Part shown: piece after piece, positions 50,413-59,614 of the stretch
Position numbering within the stretch: position 1 is the first letter of the stretch
Layout: each line of letters opens with the position of its first letter
Source of the DNA: Sphingomonas panni
GTDB taxonomy: Bacteria; Pseudomonadota; Alphaproteobacteria; Sphingomonadales; Sphingomonadaceae
Direction: 5' to 3'
DNA length: 64,000 nucleotides
Assembly: GCF_022664435.1 (NCBI RefSeq)
Contig: NZ_JAKREU010000003.1
Location: forward strand, 310,001-374,000
Translations under genes and position numbers: made by a program
Notes under the pieces: model-generated
Seen by the model: only the letters and a program-made list of their open reading frames with translations
What the model was told of the DNA's origin: nothing
The model's database searches: none

Positions 50413-52508
50413 TGCAGGCGATCCTGAGCAATCCCAAGAGCATCCTGCCCGCGCTGCGCGGGTCGGCGCTGCCCGGTGCGATCCTGCTGCTCGTGCTGCT
50501 GATGGTCGTGCCGATCCCGGCGTTCATGCTCGACATCTTCTTCGTCATGAACATCATGATCTCGATCGCGGTCCTGATGGTCGCGCTCAACGCGCAGAAG
50601 CCGCTCGACTTTTCCGCCTTTCCGACCGTGCTGCTGTTCGCGACGCTGTTCCGCCTCGGCCTCAACGTCGCATCGACCCGAGTCGTGCTGGTGCACGGCC
50701 ACGAAGGCGAAGCGGCGGCGGGCCATGTCATCGAGGCGTTCGGCACCTTCCTGATTGGCGGCGACTATGTCGTCGGTCTCTTCGTCTTCTCGATCCTCAT
50801 CATCATCAACATGATCGTGGTGACCAAGGGTGCGGGCCGCGTGTCCGAAGTGTCGGCGCGCTTCACCCTCGACGCCCTGCCCGGCAAGCAGATGGCGATC
50901 GACGCCGATCTGAACGCGGGACTCATCACCCCCGACGAAGCCCGCGCCAAGCGCATCGAGACCGGCGCCGAAGCCGATTTCTACGGTGCGATGGACGGTT
51001 CGTCGAAGTTCGTGAAGGGCGACGCGGTCGCCGGCCTGCTGATCCTGGCGATCAATATCGTCGGCGGCCTGATCCTGGGGGTCGTCAGCCACCAGATGGC
51101 GGTCGGACAGGCGGCGCAGACCTATGTCCTGCTGGCCATCGGCGACGCGCTGGTCGCGCAGGTGCCATCGCTGCTGCTGTCGATCGCCGCCGCCGCCATC
51201 GTGACCCGCGTCACCTCCACCTCGTCGCAGGACCTGGCCGGACAGATCGGTACCCAGTTCGCGTCGCACCGCACCTGGGCGCCGGTCGCCGGTATCCTCG
51301 GGCTGCTGGCGATGCTGCCGGGGATGCCGTTCCTGGTGCTGGCCCCGGCGGCAGGCATTGCGGGCTTCGCATCGTGGAAGCTTGCCAAGAAGAAGAACGC
51401 CCCCCCGCCCCCGCCGCCGGTCGAGGCACTGCCCGAGGCCGCCGACCTGTCGAAGATCGGCTGGGACGAAGTCGCCGACACCTGCCACGTCATGCTCGAC
51501 ATCGGCTATGGCCTCGTGCCGCTGGTCGACGAGCGCAAGGGTGCGCCGCTGATGAGCCGAATCACCGGGGTCCGCCGCCAGCTGTCCAAGGAACTGGGTT
51601 TCGTCGTGCCGCAGGTGAAGGTGCGCGACGACATCAACCTTGCTCCCTATACCTATCGCATCTCGATCGGCGGCGTGGTCGTCGGCGAGGACATGGCGTC
51701 GGCGACCGAGATGCTGGCGCTCGACACGGGCCAGGCGGTCGGCATGCTGAACGGCAAGACCGCCAAGGACCCGACCTTCGGATTGGACGCCGTGTGGATC
51801 CAGCCGGGTGATGCCGATGCGGCGACGGGTGCCGGCTATCTGGTGGTCGATGCCGGGACCGTCATCGCCACGCACCTGAACCATGTGCTGACCGTCAATG
51901 CGACCGAGCTGCTCGGCCCGGACGAGGTGCAGGCGCTGCTGGACGGGCTGAAGGACCGTGCCGCCAATCTGGTGGCGGCGCTCTGCCCCAACCCGTTGAC
52001 GCTCACCACGCTGACGCAGGTGCTGCGCGCGCTGCTGGCCGAGAATATCACGCTCAAGGAATTCCGCCGCATCGCCGCCGCGATCGTCGTCGTCGCCCAG
52101 CGGACGCAGGATGCCGACGAGATCGTCGAGCTGATCCGGCCGGAGCTGGGCGCGCTCATCATCCAGAAGCTGTGCGGGGTGCGCGAGCCGCTGCGCGTCA
52201 TGACCCTCGAAGGGCAGCTGGAGGCCTTGCTGGGCCAGGCGATGCGCAACGATCCGTCGCGCCGCCATGCGATCGAACCGGACCTCGGCCGCCGCATCAT
52301 CGACGCGCTGACCCATGCCGCCCAGCCGCTGATGGCCGAGGCCAAGCCGTTCGCACTGGTCGTGCAGCCGTCGATCCGCGTCGCGATCCGCAAGCTCGTC
52401 AAGACCTGCCTGCCCGACACCCCGGTCATGAGCTTCTTCGAAGTTCCCGAGGACAAGGCAGTCGAAGTCGTCGCCGTCATCGGTGCCCCGGAGGCCATCC
52501 CCGCATGA
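50412..52508 (+). CDS. flhA: Flagellar export apparatus gate protein FlhA
   Basis: 698 residues from ATG 50412. N-terminal membrane domain with LDIFFVMNIMISIAVLMVALNA, FPTVLLFATLFRLGLNVASTRVVL and the FHIPEP-type region ARFTLDALPGKQMAIDADLNAGLI; a large cytoplasmic C-terminal domain follows a KKKNAPPPPPPVE linker. Central export gate component. ATG overlaps the transglycosylase stop; its stop overlaps fliA. Confidence 0.96.
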   Translation: MQAILSNPKSILPALRGSALPGAILLLVLLMVVPIPAFMLDIFFVMNIMISIAVLMVALNAQKPLDFSAFPTVLLFATLFRLGLNVASTRVVLVHGHEGEAAAGHVIEAFGTFLIGGDYVVGLFVFSILIIINMIVVTKGAGRVSEVSARFTLDALPGKQMAIDADLNAGLITPDEARAKRIETGAEADFYGAMDGSSKFVKGDAVAGLLILAINIVGGLILGVVSHQMAVGQAAQTYVLLAIGDALVAQVPSLLLSIAAAAIVTRVTSTSSQDLAGQIGTQFASHRTWAPVAGILGLLAMLPGMPFLVLAPAAGIAGFASWKLAKKKNAPPPPPPVEALPEAADLSKIGWDEVADTCHVMLDIGYGLVPLVDERKGAPLMSRITGVRRQLSKELGFVVPQVKVRDDINLAPYTYRISIGGVVVGEDMASATEMLALDTGQAVGMLNGKTAKDPTFGLDAVWIQPGDADAATGAGYLVVDAGTVIATHLNHVLTVNATELLGPDEVQALLDGLKDRAANLVAALCPNPLTLTTLTQVLRALLAENITLKEFRRIAAAIVVVAQRTQDADEIVELIRPELGALIIQKLCGVREPLRVMTLEGQLEALLGQAMRNDPSRRHAIEPDLGRRIIDALTHAAQPLMAEAKPFALVVQPSIRVAIRKLVKTCLPDTPVMSFFEVPEDKAVEVVAVIGAPEAIPA

Positions 52509-53251
52509 ACGCCCCCTTCTTTCCCCAGCCCGAGCTGAGCGTGCCGGTCTATACCCGCAGCGCCCGGCCCAACGATGGCGACGCGATCGTCCGCCGCCAC
52601 CTGCCGCTGGTCCGCCGCATCGCGTGGCACGTCCATGGCCATATGAGCACGATGGTCGATGTCGAGGACCTGGTGCAGGTCGGACTGGTCGCACTGGTCG
52701 AGGCGGTGCCGATGTTCGAGGATCGTGGCACCGTCACCTTCGAGCAATATCTGGCCACGCGGCTGCGCGGGGCGATGATCGACGAGCTCAGGCGACAGGC
52801 GACGATCAGCCGGGGCGCGATGAAGCGGCGGCGCGACTATGCCAAGGCGGTGTCGACCCTGACGGTCGAGCTGGGCCGCGCGCCGGTGCCGGCCGAGATC
52901 GCCGACCGGCTGGGCGTGCCGCTGGGGCGGTTGCGCGTCGACTATGCCGATGTCCAGTCGGTGCAGTTCGATTCGATCGACGACGTCTATACCGACGAGG
53001 CCCCGTGGTTCATGGACGACGGTCCCGACGCCTTCGAAGCGCTGGCCGAGGGGCAGCTGCGCGACACGCTGATAGCCGCGATCGCCGCCCTGCCCGAGCG
53101 CGAGGCGCAGGTGATCCAGCTCTATTATGTCGAGGAACTGAACCTCGAAGAGATCGGGCAGGTGCTGGGCGTGGGGGCCGCGCGCATCTGCCAGATCAAG
53201 AAGGCGGCGCATGAGAAGCTGAAACGGGCACTGGCACGGGCCGCCGGGTAG
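52505..53251 (+). CDS. fliA: Flagellar sigma factor FliA (sigma-28)
   Basis: 248 residues from ATG 52505. Region 2 shows LVRRIAWHVHGHMSTMVDVEDLVQVGLVALVEAVPMFE and LRGAMIDELRR; region 3 VELGRAPVPAEIADRLGVPLGRL; region 4 LPEREAQVIQLYYVEELNLEEIGQVLGVGAARICQI. Complete. Directs filament genes; counterpart of the FlgM encoded 3.4 kb upstream. Overlaps flhA by 4 bases and ends at a good terminator. Confidence 0.95.
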   Translation: MNAPFFPQPELSVPVYTRSARPNDGDAIVRRHLPLVRRIAWHVHGHMSTMVDVEDLVQVGLVALVEAVPMFEDRGTVTFEQYLATRLRGAMIDELRRQATISRGAMKRRRDYAKAVSTLTVELGRAPVPAEIADRLGVPLGRLRVDYADVQSVQFDSIDDVYTDEAPWFMDDGPDAFEALAEGQLRDTLIAAIAALPEREAQVIQLYYVEELNLEEIGQVLGVGAARICQIKKAAHEKLKRALARAAG

Positions 53252-53276
53252 TTTCGCTTTCAATTTAGATATTTGG

Positions 53277-53308
53277 ACGGGGTCGGGCGGGAAGTCCGGC
53301 CCCGTTTT
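53277..53308 (+). terminator. Intrinsic terminator after fliA
   Basis: ACGGGGTCGG pairs with CCGGCCCCGT (10-bp stem, one wobble) over a 9-base loop, then TTTT. Confidence 0.8.
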
Positions 53309-53920
53309 CGCGCCCAAAGTTCACAAAGTTCACACTCGTGCACATTTTGCGCGCGGTGCGGTTGGGTCGTCGGTCCGGTCGGAGAAGAAGAAGCGGGACC
53401 CCGGGTCAGGCCCGGGGTGACGATGGGGTTCGGTGGCGAGAAAGAGCGCGCGCAGGTTAGCCTGGCGGGGCGGTTGTAGGAAAGCGGTGCAGTTGTCGCA
53501 CTCCGCCACCCGTGGGTACTCCGGCGGAGGCCGGGGTCCAGTTGGGGGACGACAGCGATAGAAGCGTGGTGTTTTCCCAACTGGGCCCCGGCCTCCGCCG
53601 GGGTAGGGCAGGTTGTGGGTGAGGGCCGCAATGCTGGTTCCGTGCCCCCGCGCAGGCGGGGGTCCAGGGTTGTCGAGCGCTATCGTTGCGATTGGGACTC
53701 TGGATCCCCGCCTGCGCGGGGATACGCCGGCCGACGACGACGACCTGATACGGCGGGCGTCTGAATCCTCGCCTGCGCGGGGATACGGGTACGACAATAT
53801 GCGGGCGTGGCGTTTGTGGACGTCCCCCTCCACCGTCCTGCGGACGGTCCCCCTCCCCGTGCCGGGGAGGATTTGGGTCGTGCCCTGTATATAGAGTCCG
53901 TGTGCGCTTCAGAACGCCGA
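53309..53920. repeat. Cluster of mixed palindromic repeats between fliA and flagellin
   Basis: No gene is supportable here. In order: a family A half copy (53381-53422), a large inverted repeat with CCGGCGGAGGCCGGGGTCC and its partner (53518-53607), family C copies (53644-53727 and 53765-53788), and a family E-like CCCCCTCCACCGTCC block (about 53820-53877). Several repeat families have accumulated in one gap. Confidence 0.8.
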
Positions 53921-53954
53921 AACCCCCGGAGACCGCTTCGGGTCGCCGGGGGTT
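53921..53954 (-). terminator. Intrinsic terminator of the flagellin gene
   Basis: AACCCCCGGAGACC pairs with GGTCGCCGGGGGTT (14-bp stem, one mismatch, GCTTCG loop); on the minus strand it ends in a short T-run. A second GCCGCC/GGCGGC hairpin lies at about 53974-54011, just after the flagellin stop. Confidence 0.75.
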
Positions 53955-54022
53955 GGTCCCGTTGCCGGGAGTTCCGCCGCCACCGCCTTCATCAAGGGGG
54001 AACGGCGGCGGCGGAGCCGGGA

Positions 54023-56014
54023 TTAGCCGAGGAGCTTCAGCACGCCCTGCTGCGACTGGTTCGCCTGGGCGAGCATCGCGGTCGAGGCCTGGCCGAGGAT
54101 CTGCGCCTTGGCGAGCGCCGTCGATTCCGACGAGAAGTCGGTATCTTCGATGCGGCTGCGCGCTTCCTGCAGGTTCGACGAGGTGGTCGTCAGGTTGTTG
54201 ACGGTGACCTGCAGACGGTTCTGCACCGCACCCAAGTCGCCGCGGATCGACGAGACCTTGTCGAGCGCCTTGTCGATGGCGTTCATCGCCACCGCGGCAT
54301 TCGCCTGGGTCGACACGTTCAGCGCGCCGCCGACCGTGGCAGCCGAACCGCCCTGTGCCGAGATGCCGACCTTGGCGAGCGAACCTGCGGTCGAGCTTTC
54401 GACGCGGATTTCCGCACCGGTGTCCGACTTCAGTTCGATACGGCCGCGCAGGGTCATGCCCGCCGCGCCGGCGGTGGTGCCGGTTGCGGCCGTGCCGTCA
54501 TCGCCCGACATCGCGGTGACCATGCCCGCCGAGGTACCGCCAGTGCCGTCCTTGATGGTGATGTCGTTGCCGGTCGACGAGGTCAGGATCAGGTTGCCCT
54601 TATCGTCGCTCGACGCGACCAGGCCGCTGATGCCGGCGTCGTTGATGTTCTTCACCACTTCCGCCATCGACATGCCGGCCTTGCCGTCCGAATCGGCGAG
54701 GGTGACGGTCGCGCCGTTGATGATGACGGTGTTGGCGGCGACGACCTTCGACGAGTCGAGCGCTACGGTTGCCGTCGTCGTGGCGGTGGCGGTGACACCC
54801 GACTTTTCACTGACCGCGTTGATCGCGGCGGCCTTCGACGCGGCCGAGGCGTCGTTCGAGGCACCGACGGCGACGCCATTGATGCGGACGTCATCGGTGG
54901 TGGCGAGCTTGGTATCGCTGACCGAAGACCCCTTCACACCGTCATTGGTGGTGGTTTCGTTCAGGCCGAGCGCGGTCAGACTTGCGGCCGGGCCGGTTGC
55001 GCTGCGCTTGATGTCGATCGCTTCGCCGGTCGAGCTTTGCAGCGCGACGAAACCGCCATAGGTGCCGGCGGTGAACCCCGCCTTGCCCGCTGCCGTGCCG
55101 CCGATTTCGATCGTTTTGCCGGTATCGTTCGACAGGACGATCTTGCCTTCGCTGTCGAGCTGGGCGCTGATGCCGCCCACGTCACGGTTGATCTTGTCGA
55201 CCAGTTCCTGGCCGTTGGCGCCGGTGATGTCGACGGCTGCGCCGGCACCGACCTTGATGGTTAGGCTGCCGGTGGCGGTGATGCCGCCTGCCGCGATCGG
55301 GCCACCCGACAGGGTGTTATATGCCTTGGCCGACACGCCGGTCTGGCCGGTGTTGGCGTTGATGCTGGCGGCAGTCGTCTCTGCGTCGGCGGTGGTCAGC
55401 GCGGTTCCGAGCGCGTTCTTGCCGTTGAACTGAACGTCACCGACAGCGACCGTGGCACCATTGACGCGGCCGGTGGTCGCCTGACCTTCGACACGATAGC
55501 CATTCAGGCCGAGCGCAGTGGCCGAGGTGCTGGTGAGGCTGACCGACGTGGTCTGCCCGGCCTGCGAACCGGTCTGCAGCGTCACGGCCTTCACCGAACC
55601 GTCGAGCAGGTTGATGCCGTTGAAGTTGGTCTTGGTCGCGATGTCGTTGATCTGCGCGGTCAGCTGACCGACTTCCGACTGGAGCGCCTTGCGTTCCGAC
55701 GAACCCAGCGTGCCGTTGGCGGCTTGCCCTGCGAGTTCCTTCATGCGCTGCAGCATGTTGGTGACTTCGCCCAGCGCGCCTTCGGCGGTCTGCGCCATCG
55801 AGATGCCGTCGTTCGCGTTGCGCGCGGCGACGGCCATCGTCTTGATCTGGCTGGTCATGCGGCTGGCGATGGCGAGGCCGGCGGCGTCGTCCTTGGCCGA
55901 GTTGATGCGCTTGCCGGTCGACAGGCGCTCCATCGACGCCTTGAGCGAGTCGTTGGCGGCGGTCGAGGCGTTCGCGGCGCGGAGCGATCCGATGTTGGAT
56001 CCGATAACGGTCAT
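54023..56014 (-). CDS. Flagellin (large, 663 aa)
   Basis: From ATG 56014 with GGAGGA upstream. N-terminal D0/D1 ([20 protein letters not shown] to about residue 175) and C-terminal D1/D0 (about 565-663, ending [14 protein letters not shown]) are canonical. The long middle carries several flagellin-IN-like modules (about 194-231, 249-304, 376-411, 428-488), each with V-x-ING/N-type strands and an AxxIN helix. Filament subunit. A FliA-type promoter lies at 56090-56121. The extension to 56116 in the same frame overlaps the promoter and is rejected. Confidence 0.95.
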   Translation of the reverse strand: MTVIGSNIGSLRAANASTAANDSLKASMERLSTGKRINSAKDDAAGLAIASRMTSQIKTMAVAARNANDGISMAQTAEGALGEVTNMLQRMKELAGQAANGTLGSSERKALQSEVGQLTAQINDIATKTNFNGINLLDGSVKAVTLQTGSQAGQTTSVSLTSTSATALGLNGYRVEGQATTGRVNGATVAVGDVQFNGKNALGTALTTADAETTAASINANTGQTGVSAKAYNTLSGGPIAAGGITATGSLTIKVGAGAAVDITGANGQELVDKINRDVGGISAQLDSEGKIVLSNDTGKTIEIGGTAAGKAGFTAGTYGGFVALQSSTGEAIDIKRSATGPAASLTALGLNETTTNDGVKGSSVSDTKLATTDDVRINGVAVGASNDASAASKAAAINAVSEKSGVTATATTTATVALDSSKVVAANTVIINGATVTLADSDGKAGMSMAEVVKNINDAGISGLVASSDDKGNLILTSSTGNDITIKDGTGGTSAGMVTAMSGDDGTAATGTTAGAAGMTLRGRIELKSDTGAEIRVESSTAGSLAKVGISAQGGSAATVGGALNVSTQANAAVAMNAIDKALDKVSSIRGDLGAVQNRLQVTVNNLTTTSSNLQEARSRIEDTDFSSESTALAKAQILGQASTAMLAQANQSQQGVLKLLG

Positions 56015-56089
56015 TGGGTGTGTCCTCCAGTCTGACTTCCAGCGCCCCGCGTCCCCCCCTTGAAGCGATCGGGATCGAAGCTGCTGCCC

Positions 56090-56121
56090 GGAGAAACGGC
56101 ACGCATCGGACGGCATTAAGC
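56090..56121 (-). promoter_or_regulatory. FliA (sigma-28)-type promoter of flagellin
   Basis: On the minus strand GCTTAA-N15-GCCGTTTCTCC, the same length and the same 11-base -10 end as the flgM promoter. About 76 bases of leader before the flagellin ATG. Confidence 0.75.
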
Positions 56122-56217
56122 AAAAAAGTTCCGGGCCTTCCCCGGCCCTCGCGCGCGCACGAGGGCGTACGCGGAGTACAGAGCCGAATCGGGGGTCATT
56201 TTACCGGCCGTTAACCA

Positions 56218-56229
56218 TTTGCCGGCAAA
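56218..56229. promoter_or_regulatory. Palindrome TTTGCCGGCAAA before the activator gene
   Basis: A perfect 12-bp palindrome built from the TTGCCG/CGGCAA motif seen near the other flagellar promoters, 20 bases before the activator start. It may be an autoregulatory site. Confidence 0.45.
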
Positions 56230-56248
56230 AGGGTGCCGTTCAGGGGGA

Positions 56249-57550
56249 ATGTCCGAAACAATGCGCTCGATCTATCCATCCGCCGCCGTGCTCGCGTCGA
56301 AGTTTACGCTGGTCTCGTCGCTGCGTGCGCAGGGCTTTGCGCTGGCCAATGCCGGGCAGAAGCCGGGGCCGCACGACGTGTTCCTGGTGATGGAAGGCGA
56401 AGTGCCGCCGATCGCCGCGCGCACGCTGGTGCTGGCCGACGGTCCGGCCTCCGCCACCCCGTTCGAAGGAGGCCGCCCGGCCCGCCTGTCCTATTCCCAT
56501 GCCGATACCGAGCTGGCCCATGCCTTTGCCGCCGCGCTGCTGTGCGGTCGGCACGAGGCGGTCGCCGCCGACCCCGAAAGCCTGGCGCTGCAGGCGCTGG
56601 CCCGCCGGGTCGCCGGGGCGGACATCACCGTGCTGGTCAACGGCCCGACCGGCACCGGCAAGGAAGTGCTGGCCCGCACCATCCATGCCGAGAGCAACCG
56701 TGCCGAAGGCCCGTTCATCGCGATCAACTGCGCGGCACTGCCCGAAACCATGCTGGAAGCGATGCTGTTCGGCCATGTGAAGGGCGCGTTCACCGGCGCG
56801 GGCGCGGCGGGCGAAGGGTTTTTCCGCGCGGCGCATGGCGGCACGCTGCTGCTCGACGAAATCGCGGAAATGCCGCTGCCGCTGCAGGCCAAGCTGCTGC
56901 GCGTGTTGCAGGAACGCGAAGTCGTGCCGATCGGCGCGACCCAGGCCGAGGCGGTCGATGTCCGCGTCGTCGCCTGCGCCAATCGCGACCTGCAGGACGA
57001 AGTCGCCGCCGGCCGCTTCCGCGCCGATCTCTATTACCGCCTCAGCGTCTTTCCGCTGACCACCCGCGCGCTGGCCGACCGGCCGGGCGACATCGCCGCG
57101 CTCGCCGCCGCGATGGTGGTGCGCCATGCCGGAATGCGCGGGACCCTGCCGTGGATTTCGGACGAGGCGCTGGCGATGCTCGGCCGCCATGACTGGCCGG
57201 GCAATGCGCGGGAGCTGGAGAATGTGATCCAGCGCGCGCTGCTGCTGGGCATGGGCGACCGGATCGAGGCGCACGATATCGTGTTCGACCGGGCGAGCGT
57301 TCCGGCCGCCACCGCTGCCACCGTGCCGCAGGCGGTCGAGCCGGTCGCCGCGACGCTGACCAACATCGTCCAGATCCACGAGTTCGCGGCGATCCGCCGC
57401 ACGCTGGAGGAATGCGGCGGCAACCGGATCGAAACCGCGAAGCGGCTGGGCATTTCGGAGCGGACGCTGCGCTACCGCCTCGCCAAGGCGCGTGAGGCCG
57501 GCGAGCTGCTCGCCGCACCCGCGACCCAGTCGATGGCGGCGTCGGCATGA
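56249..57550 (+). CDS. Sigma-54-dependent flagellar activator (FlbD/FleQ-like)
   Basis: 433 residues from ATG 56249 (ATG 56261 possible). AAA+ domain with Walker A GPTGTGKEVLAR, the intact sigma-54 contact motif GAFTGA (GHVKGAFTGAGAAGEGFF), Walker B GGTLLLDEIAEMP, and arginine-finger region; a Fis-type HTH at the end (NRIETAKRLGISERTLRYRLAKA). The first ~115 residues are not a receiver, having no phosphoacceptor pattern. Probable activator of the four sigma-54-type promoters here. Its stop overlaps fliE. Confidence 0.92.
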   Translation: MSETMRSIYPSAAVLASKFTLVSSLRAQGFALANAGQKPGPHDVFLVMEGEVPPIAARTLVLADGPASATPFEGGRPARLSYSHADTELAHAFAAALLCGRHEAVAADPESLALQALARRVAGADITVLVNGPTGTGKEVLARTIHAESNRAEGPFIAINCAALPETMLEAMLFGHVKGAFTGAGAAGEGFFRAAHGGTLLLDEIAEMPLPLQAKLLRVLQEREVVPIGATQAEAVDVRVVACANRDLQDEVAAGRFRADLYYRLSVFPLTTRALADRPGDIAALAAAMVVRHAGMRGTLPWISDEALAMLGRHDWPGNARELENVIQRALLLGMGDRIEAHDIVFDRASVPAATAATVPQAVEPVAATLTNIVQIHEFAAIRRTLEECGGNRIETAKRLGISERTLRYRLAKAREAGELLAAPATQSMAASA

Positions 57551-57912
57551 GCGGCGTCGGCGGTGTCGGCGGCGCGATGGGCGTCGACCGGGTGATGGCG
57601 CTGCGTGCGCAGATCCTCGAACGCAACCAGGCCCTGTCCAAGGCGAATGCGCAGGTCGCGACCGCCCCGGTACAGGCCGAACCGGCCAAGCCGACCAGCT
57701 TCGCCGATGCGATGGGCGACGCGCTGAAGGGCGTGAACGCGCAGCAGAACAAGGCGAGCGAATTGTCGGCGATGTACGAACGCGGCGAGACCGTGGACAT
57801 CGCCAAGGTGATGATGGCCCGCCAGCAGGCATCGGTCGGCTTCGAAGCCACGATGCAGGTCAGGAACAAACTCTTGTCCGCCTACAAGGACATCATGAGC
57901 ATGCCGGTCTGA
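57547..57912 (+). CDS. fliE: Flagellar MS-ring/rod junction protein FliE
   Basis: 121 residues. The C-terminal half (FADAMGDALKGVNAQQNKASELSAMYERGETVDIAKVMMARQQASVGFEATMQVRNKLLSAYKDIMSMPV) is a standard FliE. ATG overlaps the activator stop; fliF follows one base after its stop. Confidence 0.94.
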   Translation: MSGVGGVGGAMGVDRVMALRAQILERNQALSKANAQVATAPVQAEPAKPTSFADAMGDALKGVNAQQNKASELSAMYERGETVDIAKVMMARQQASVGFEATMQVRNKLLSAYKDIMSMPV

Positions 57913-57913
57913 T

Positions 57914-59614
57914 ATGGAAAACGCACTCGCCACCACCGGTGCAGGCGGCGTTCCCGCCGCCCCCGCGACCAAGTTCGCCAACCCGCTGACCCAGATCGGC
58001 GGGATCATGAAGAACCCCGCCGTCAAGCGCAGCCTGCCGATGATCTTCATCGTCGGGCTCGTCCTGTCGGCGGCGCTCGCCTGGATGGCATTGGCCACCC
58101 CGCCCCAGCGCACGCTGTTCCCGCAGCTGCCCGACAGCGACAAGCAGGCGGTGGTCGACGCGCTTTCCGCCGCGAAGATCACCAGCCATGTCGACGATTC
58201 GGGCGGGATCACCGTCGCCGAGGACGATTACCACCGCGCGCGCATCCTGCTGGCGGGCCAAGGCCTGCCCAAGGCCGCGCCGGGCGGATACGCCATCCTC
58301 GACCAGCTGCCGATGGGCGTCAGCCGCGCCGTCGAGGGCGAGCGGCTGCGCCAGGCGCGCGAGACCGAATTGGCCAAGTCGATCGGCGAGATCGAGTCGG
58401 TGGCGGACGCCCGCGTCCACCTGGCGATGCCCGAATCCTCGGTCTTCGTGCGCGACAATGCGCAGCCCTCCGCCTCGGTCATCGTCCGGCTCGAACCCGG
58501 TCGGAGCCTCACGCAGGCGCAGGTCCGCTCGATCGTCAACCTCGTCGCCAGTTCGGTGCCGGGGATGAAGGCCGATCAGGTGACGATCATCGACCAGATG
58601 GGCGCGCTGCTGAGCAAGCCGACCGACGGGTCGGAAGGATCGACTCTGTCGGACGAGCGGATCGATTATCAGCGCCGCATCGAGGACAAATATCGCGCGC
58701 AGCTCAACACGCTGCTGACCCCGCTGCTGGGTGCCGGCAATTTCTCGGCCGAAATCCAGGCCGATGTCGATCTGGACCAGAGCCAGGCGACGCGCGAAAG
58801 CTATGACAAGCAGGGGGTCGTCCGCGCCGAACAGGGTAATTGGCAGGGCAATACGCCCGGCGAAACCACCCCCGGCGGCGTGCCCGGCGCACTGGCCAAC
58901 ACCCCACCCGCCGCATCGACGCTGGCGACCGCGACCCCCGGCCCCGCCGGTGCGACGGTCCAGCCGGGTACCGCGCCGGGTGCTCCCGCGCCGGTCAAGA
59001 CCAGCGAGAATTTCAACCGCGCCTATGATTTGGGCAAGGAAGTGTCGGTGACCCGTGCCGCCCCCGGTTCGATCCGTCGCCTGTCGGTCGCCGTGCTGCT
59101 GCGCGAACCCGAAGGGGCGAAGCCGCGCACCCCGGCCGAGATCCAGCAGATCAACGACCTGGTGAAGGCGGCGGTCGGCTATAACCAGCAGCGCCAGGAC
59201 ACGGTCACGGTCATCAGCCGGAAATTTTCGCCCGATGCGGTCGCGACCGATGTCGCCCGCCCGTGGTACGATGCCGACTGGGTGCCGCTGGCCGCCCGCA
59301 ACGGCACCGCGCTCATCATCGCGCTGCTGGTGCTGTTCATGGGGGTCCGCCCGATGGTCAAGGCGATGAACGAAAAGCGCAACGCCGATGCCGCCGCCGA
59401 AACGGCCCGGATCGCCGCCGCCGAAGCCGCCGAAGCCGCTGCAAAGGCCGCGCTGGCCGCCCCGGCCGGGCCGGAACCGGTGAGCATGGAGATGCTGGAA
59501 ACCGCCACCAGCTATGACGACCGGGTCGGGCTGGTCCGTGGCTTCACCCGCGACAATCCGACGCGCGCCGCGCTGGCCGTCCGCGACATGATCCAGTCGG
59601 ACGCCAAGCAGTGA
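57914..59614 (+). CDS. fliF: Flagellar MS-ring protein FliF
   Basis: 566 residues. N-terminal membrane segment (SLPMIFIVGLVLSAALAWMAL), ring-building motifs with GQGLPKAAPGGYAILDQLPMGVSRAVEGERLRQARETELAKSI, a Pro/Ala/Thr-rich loop (about 310-365), a second membrane segment (GTALIIALLVLFMGVRPMV) and a C-terminal FliG-binding tail. Overlaps fliG by 4 bases. Confidence 0.95.
   Translation: MENALATTGAGGVPAAPATKFANPLTQIGGIMKNPAVKRSLPMIFIVGLVLSAALAWMALATPPQRTLFPQLPDSDKQAVVDALSAAKITSHVDDSGGITVAEDDYHRARILLAGQGLPKAAPGGYAILDQLPMGVSRAVEGERLRQARETELAKSIGEIESVADARVHLAMPESSVFVRDNAQPSASVIVRLEPGRSLTQAQVRSIVNLVASSVPGMKADQVTIIDQMGALLSKPTDGSEGSTLSDERIDYQRRIEDKYRAQLNTLLTPLLGAGNFSAEIQADVDLDQSQATRESYDKQGVVRAEQGNWQGNTPGETTPGGVPGALANTPPAASTLATATPGPAGATVQPGTAPGAPAPVKTSENFNRAYDLGKEVSVTRAAPGSIRRLSVAVLLREPEGAKPRTPAEIQQINDLVKAAVGYNQQRQDTVTVISRKFSPDAVATDVARPWYDADWVPLAARNGTALIIALLVLFMGVRPMVKAMNEKRNADAAAETARIAAAEAAEAAAKAALAAPAGPEPVSMEMLETATSYDDRVGLVRGFTRDNPTRAALAVRDMIQSDAKQ

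Noticed and set aside
53500..53800. Possible CRISPR array in the repeat cluster
   Set aside because: The repeats are of several different families, inverted and unevenly spaced, with no regular unique spacers or cas genes.
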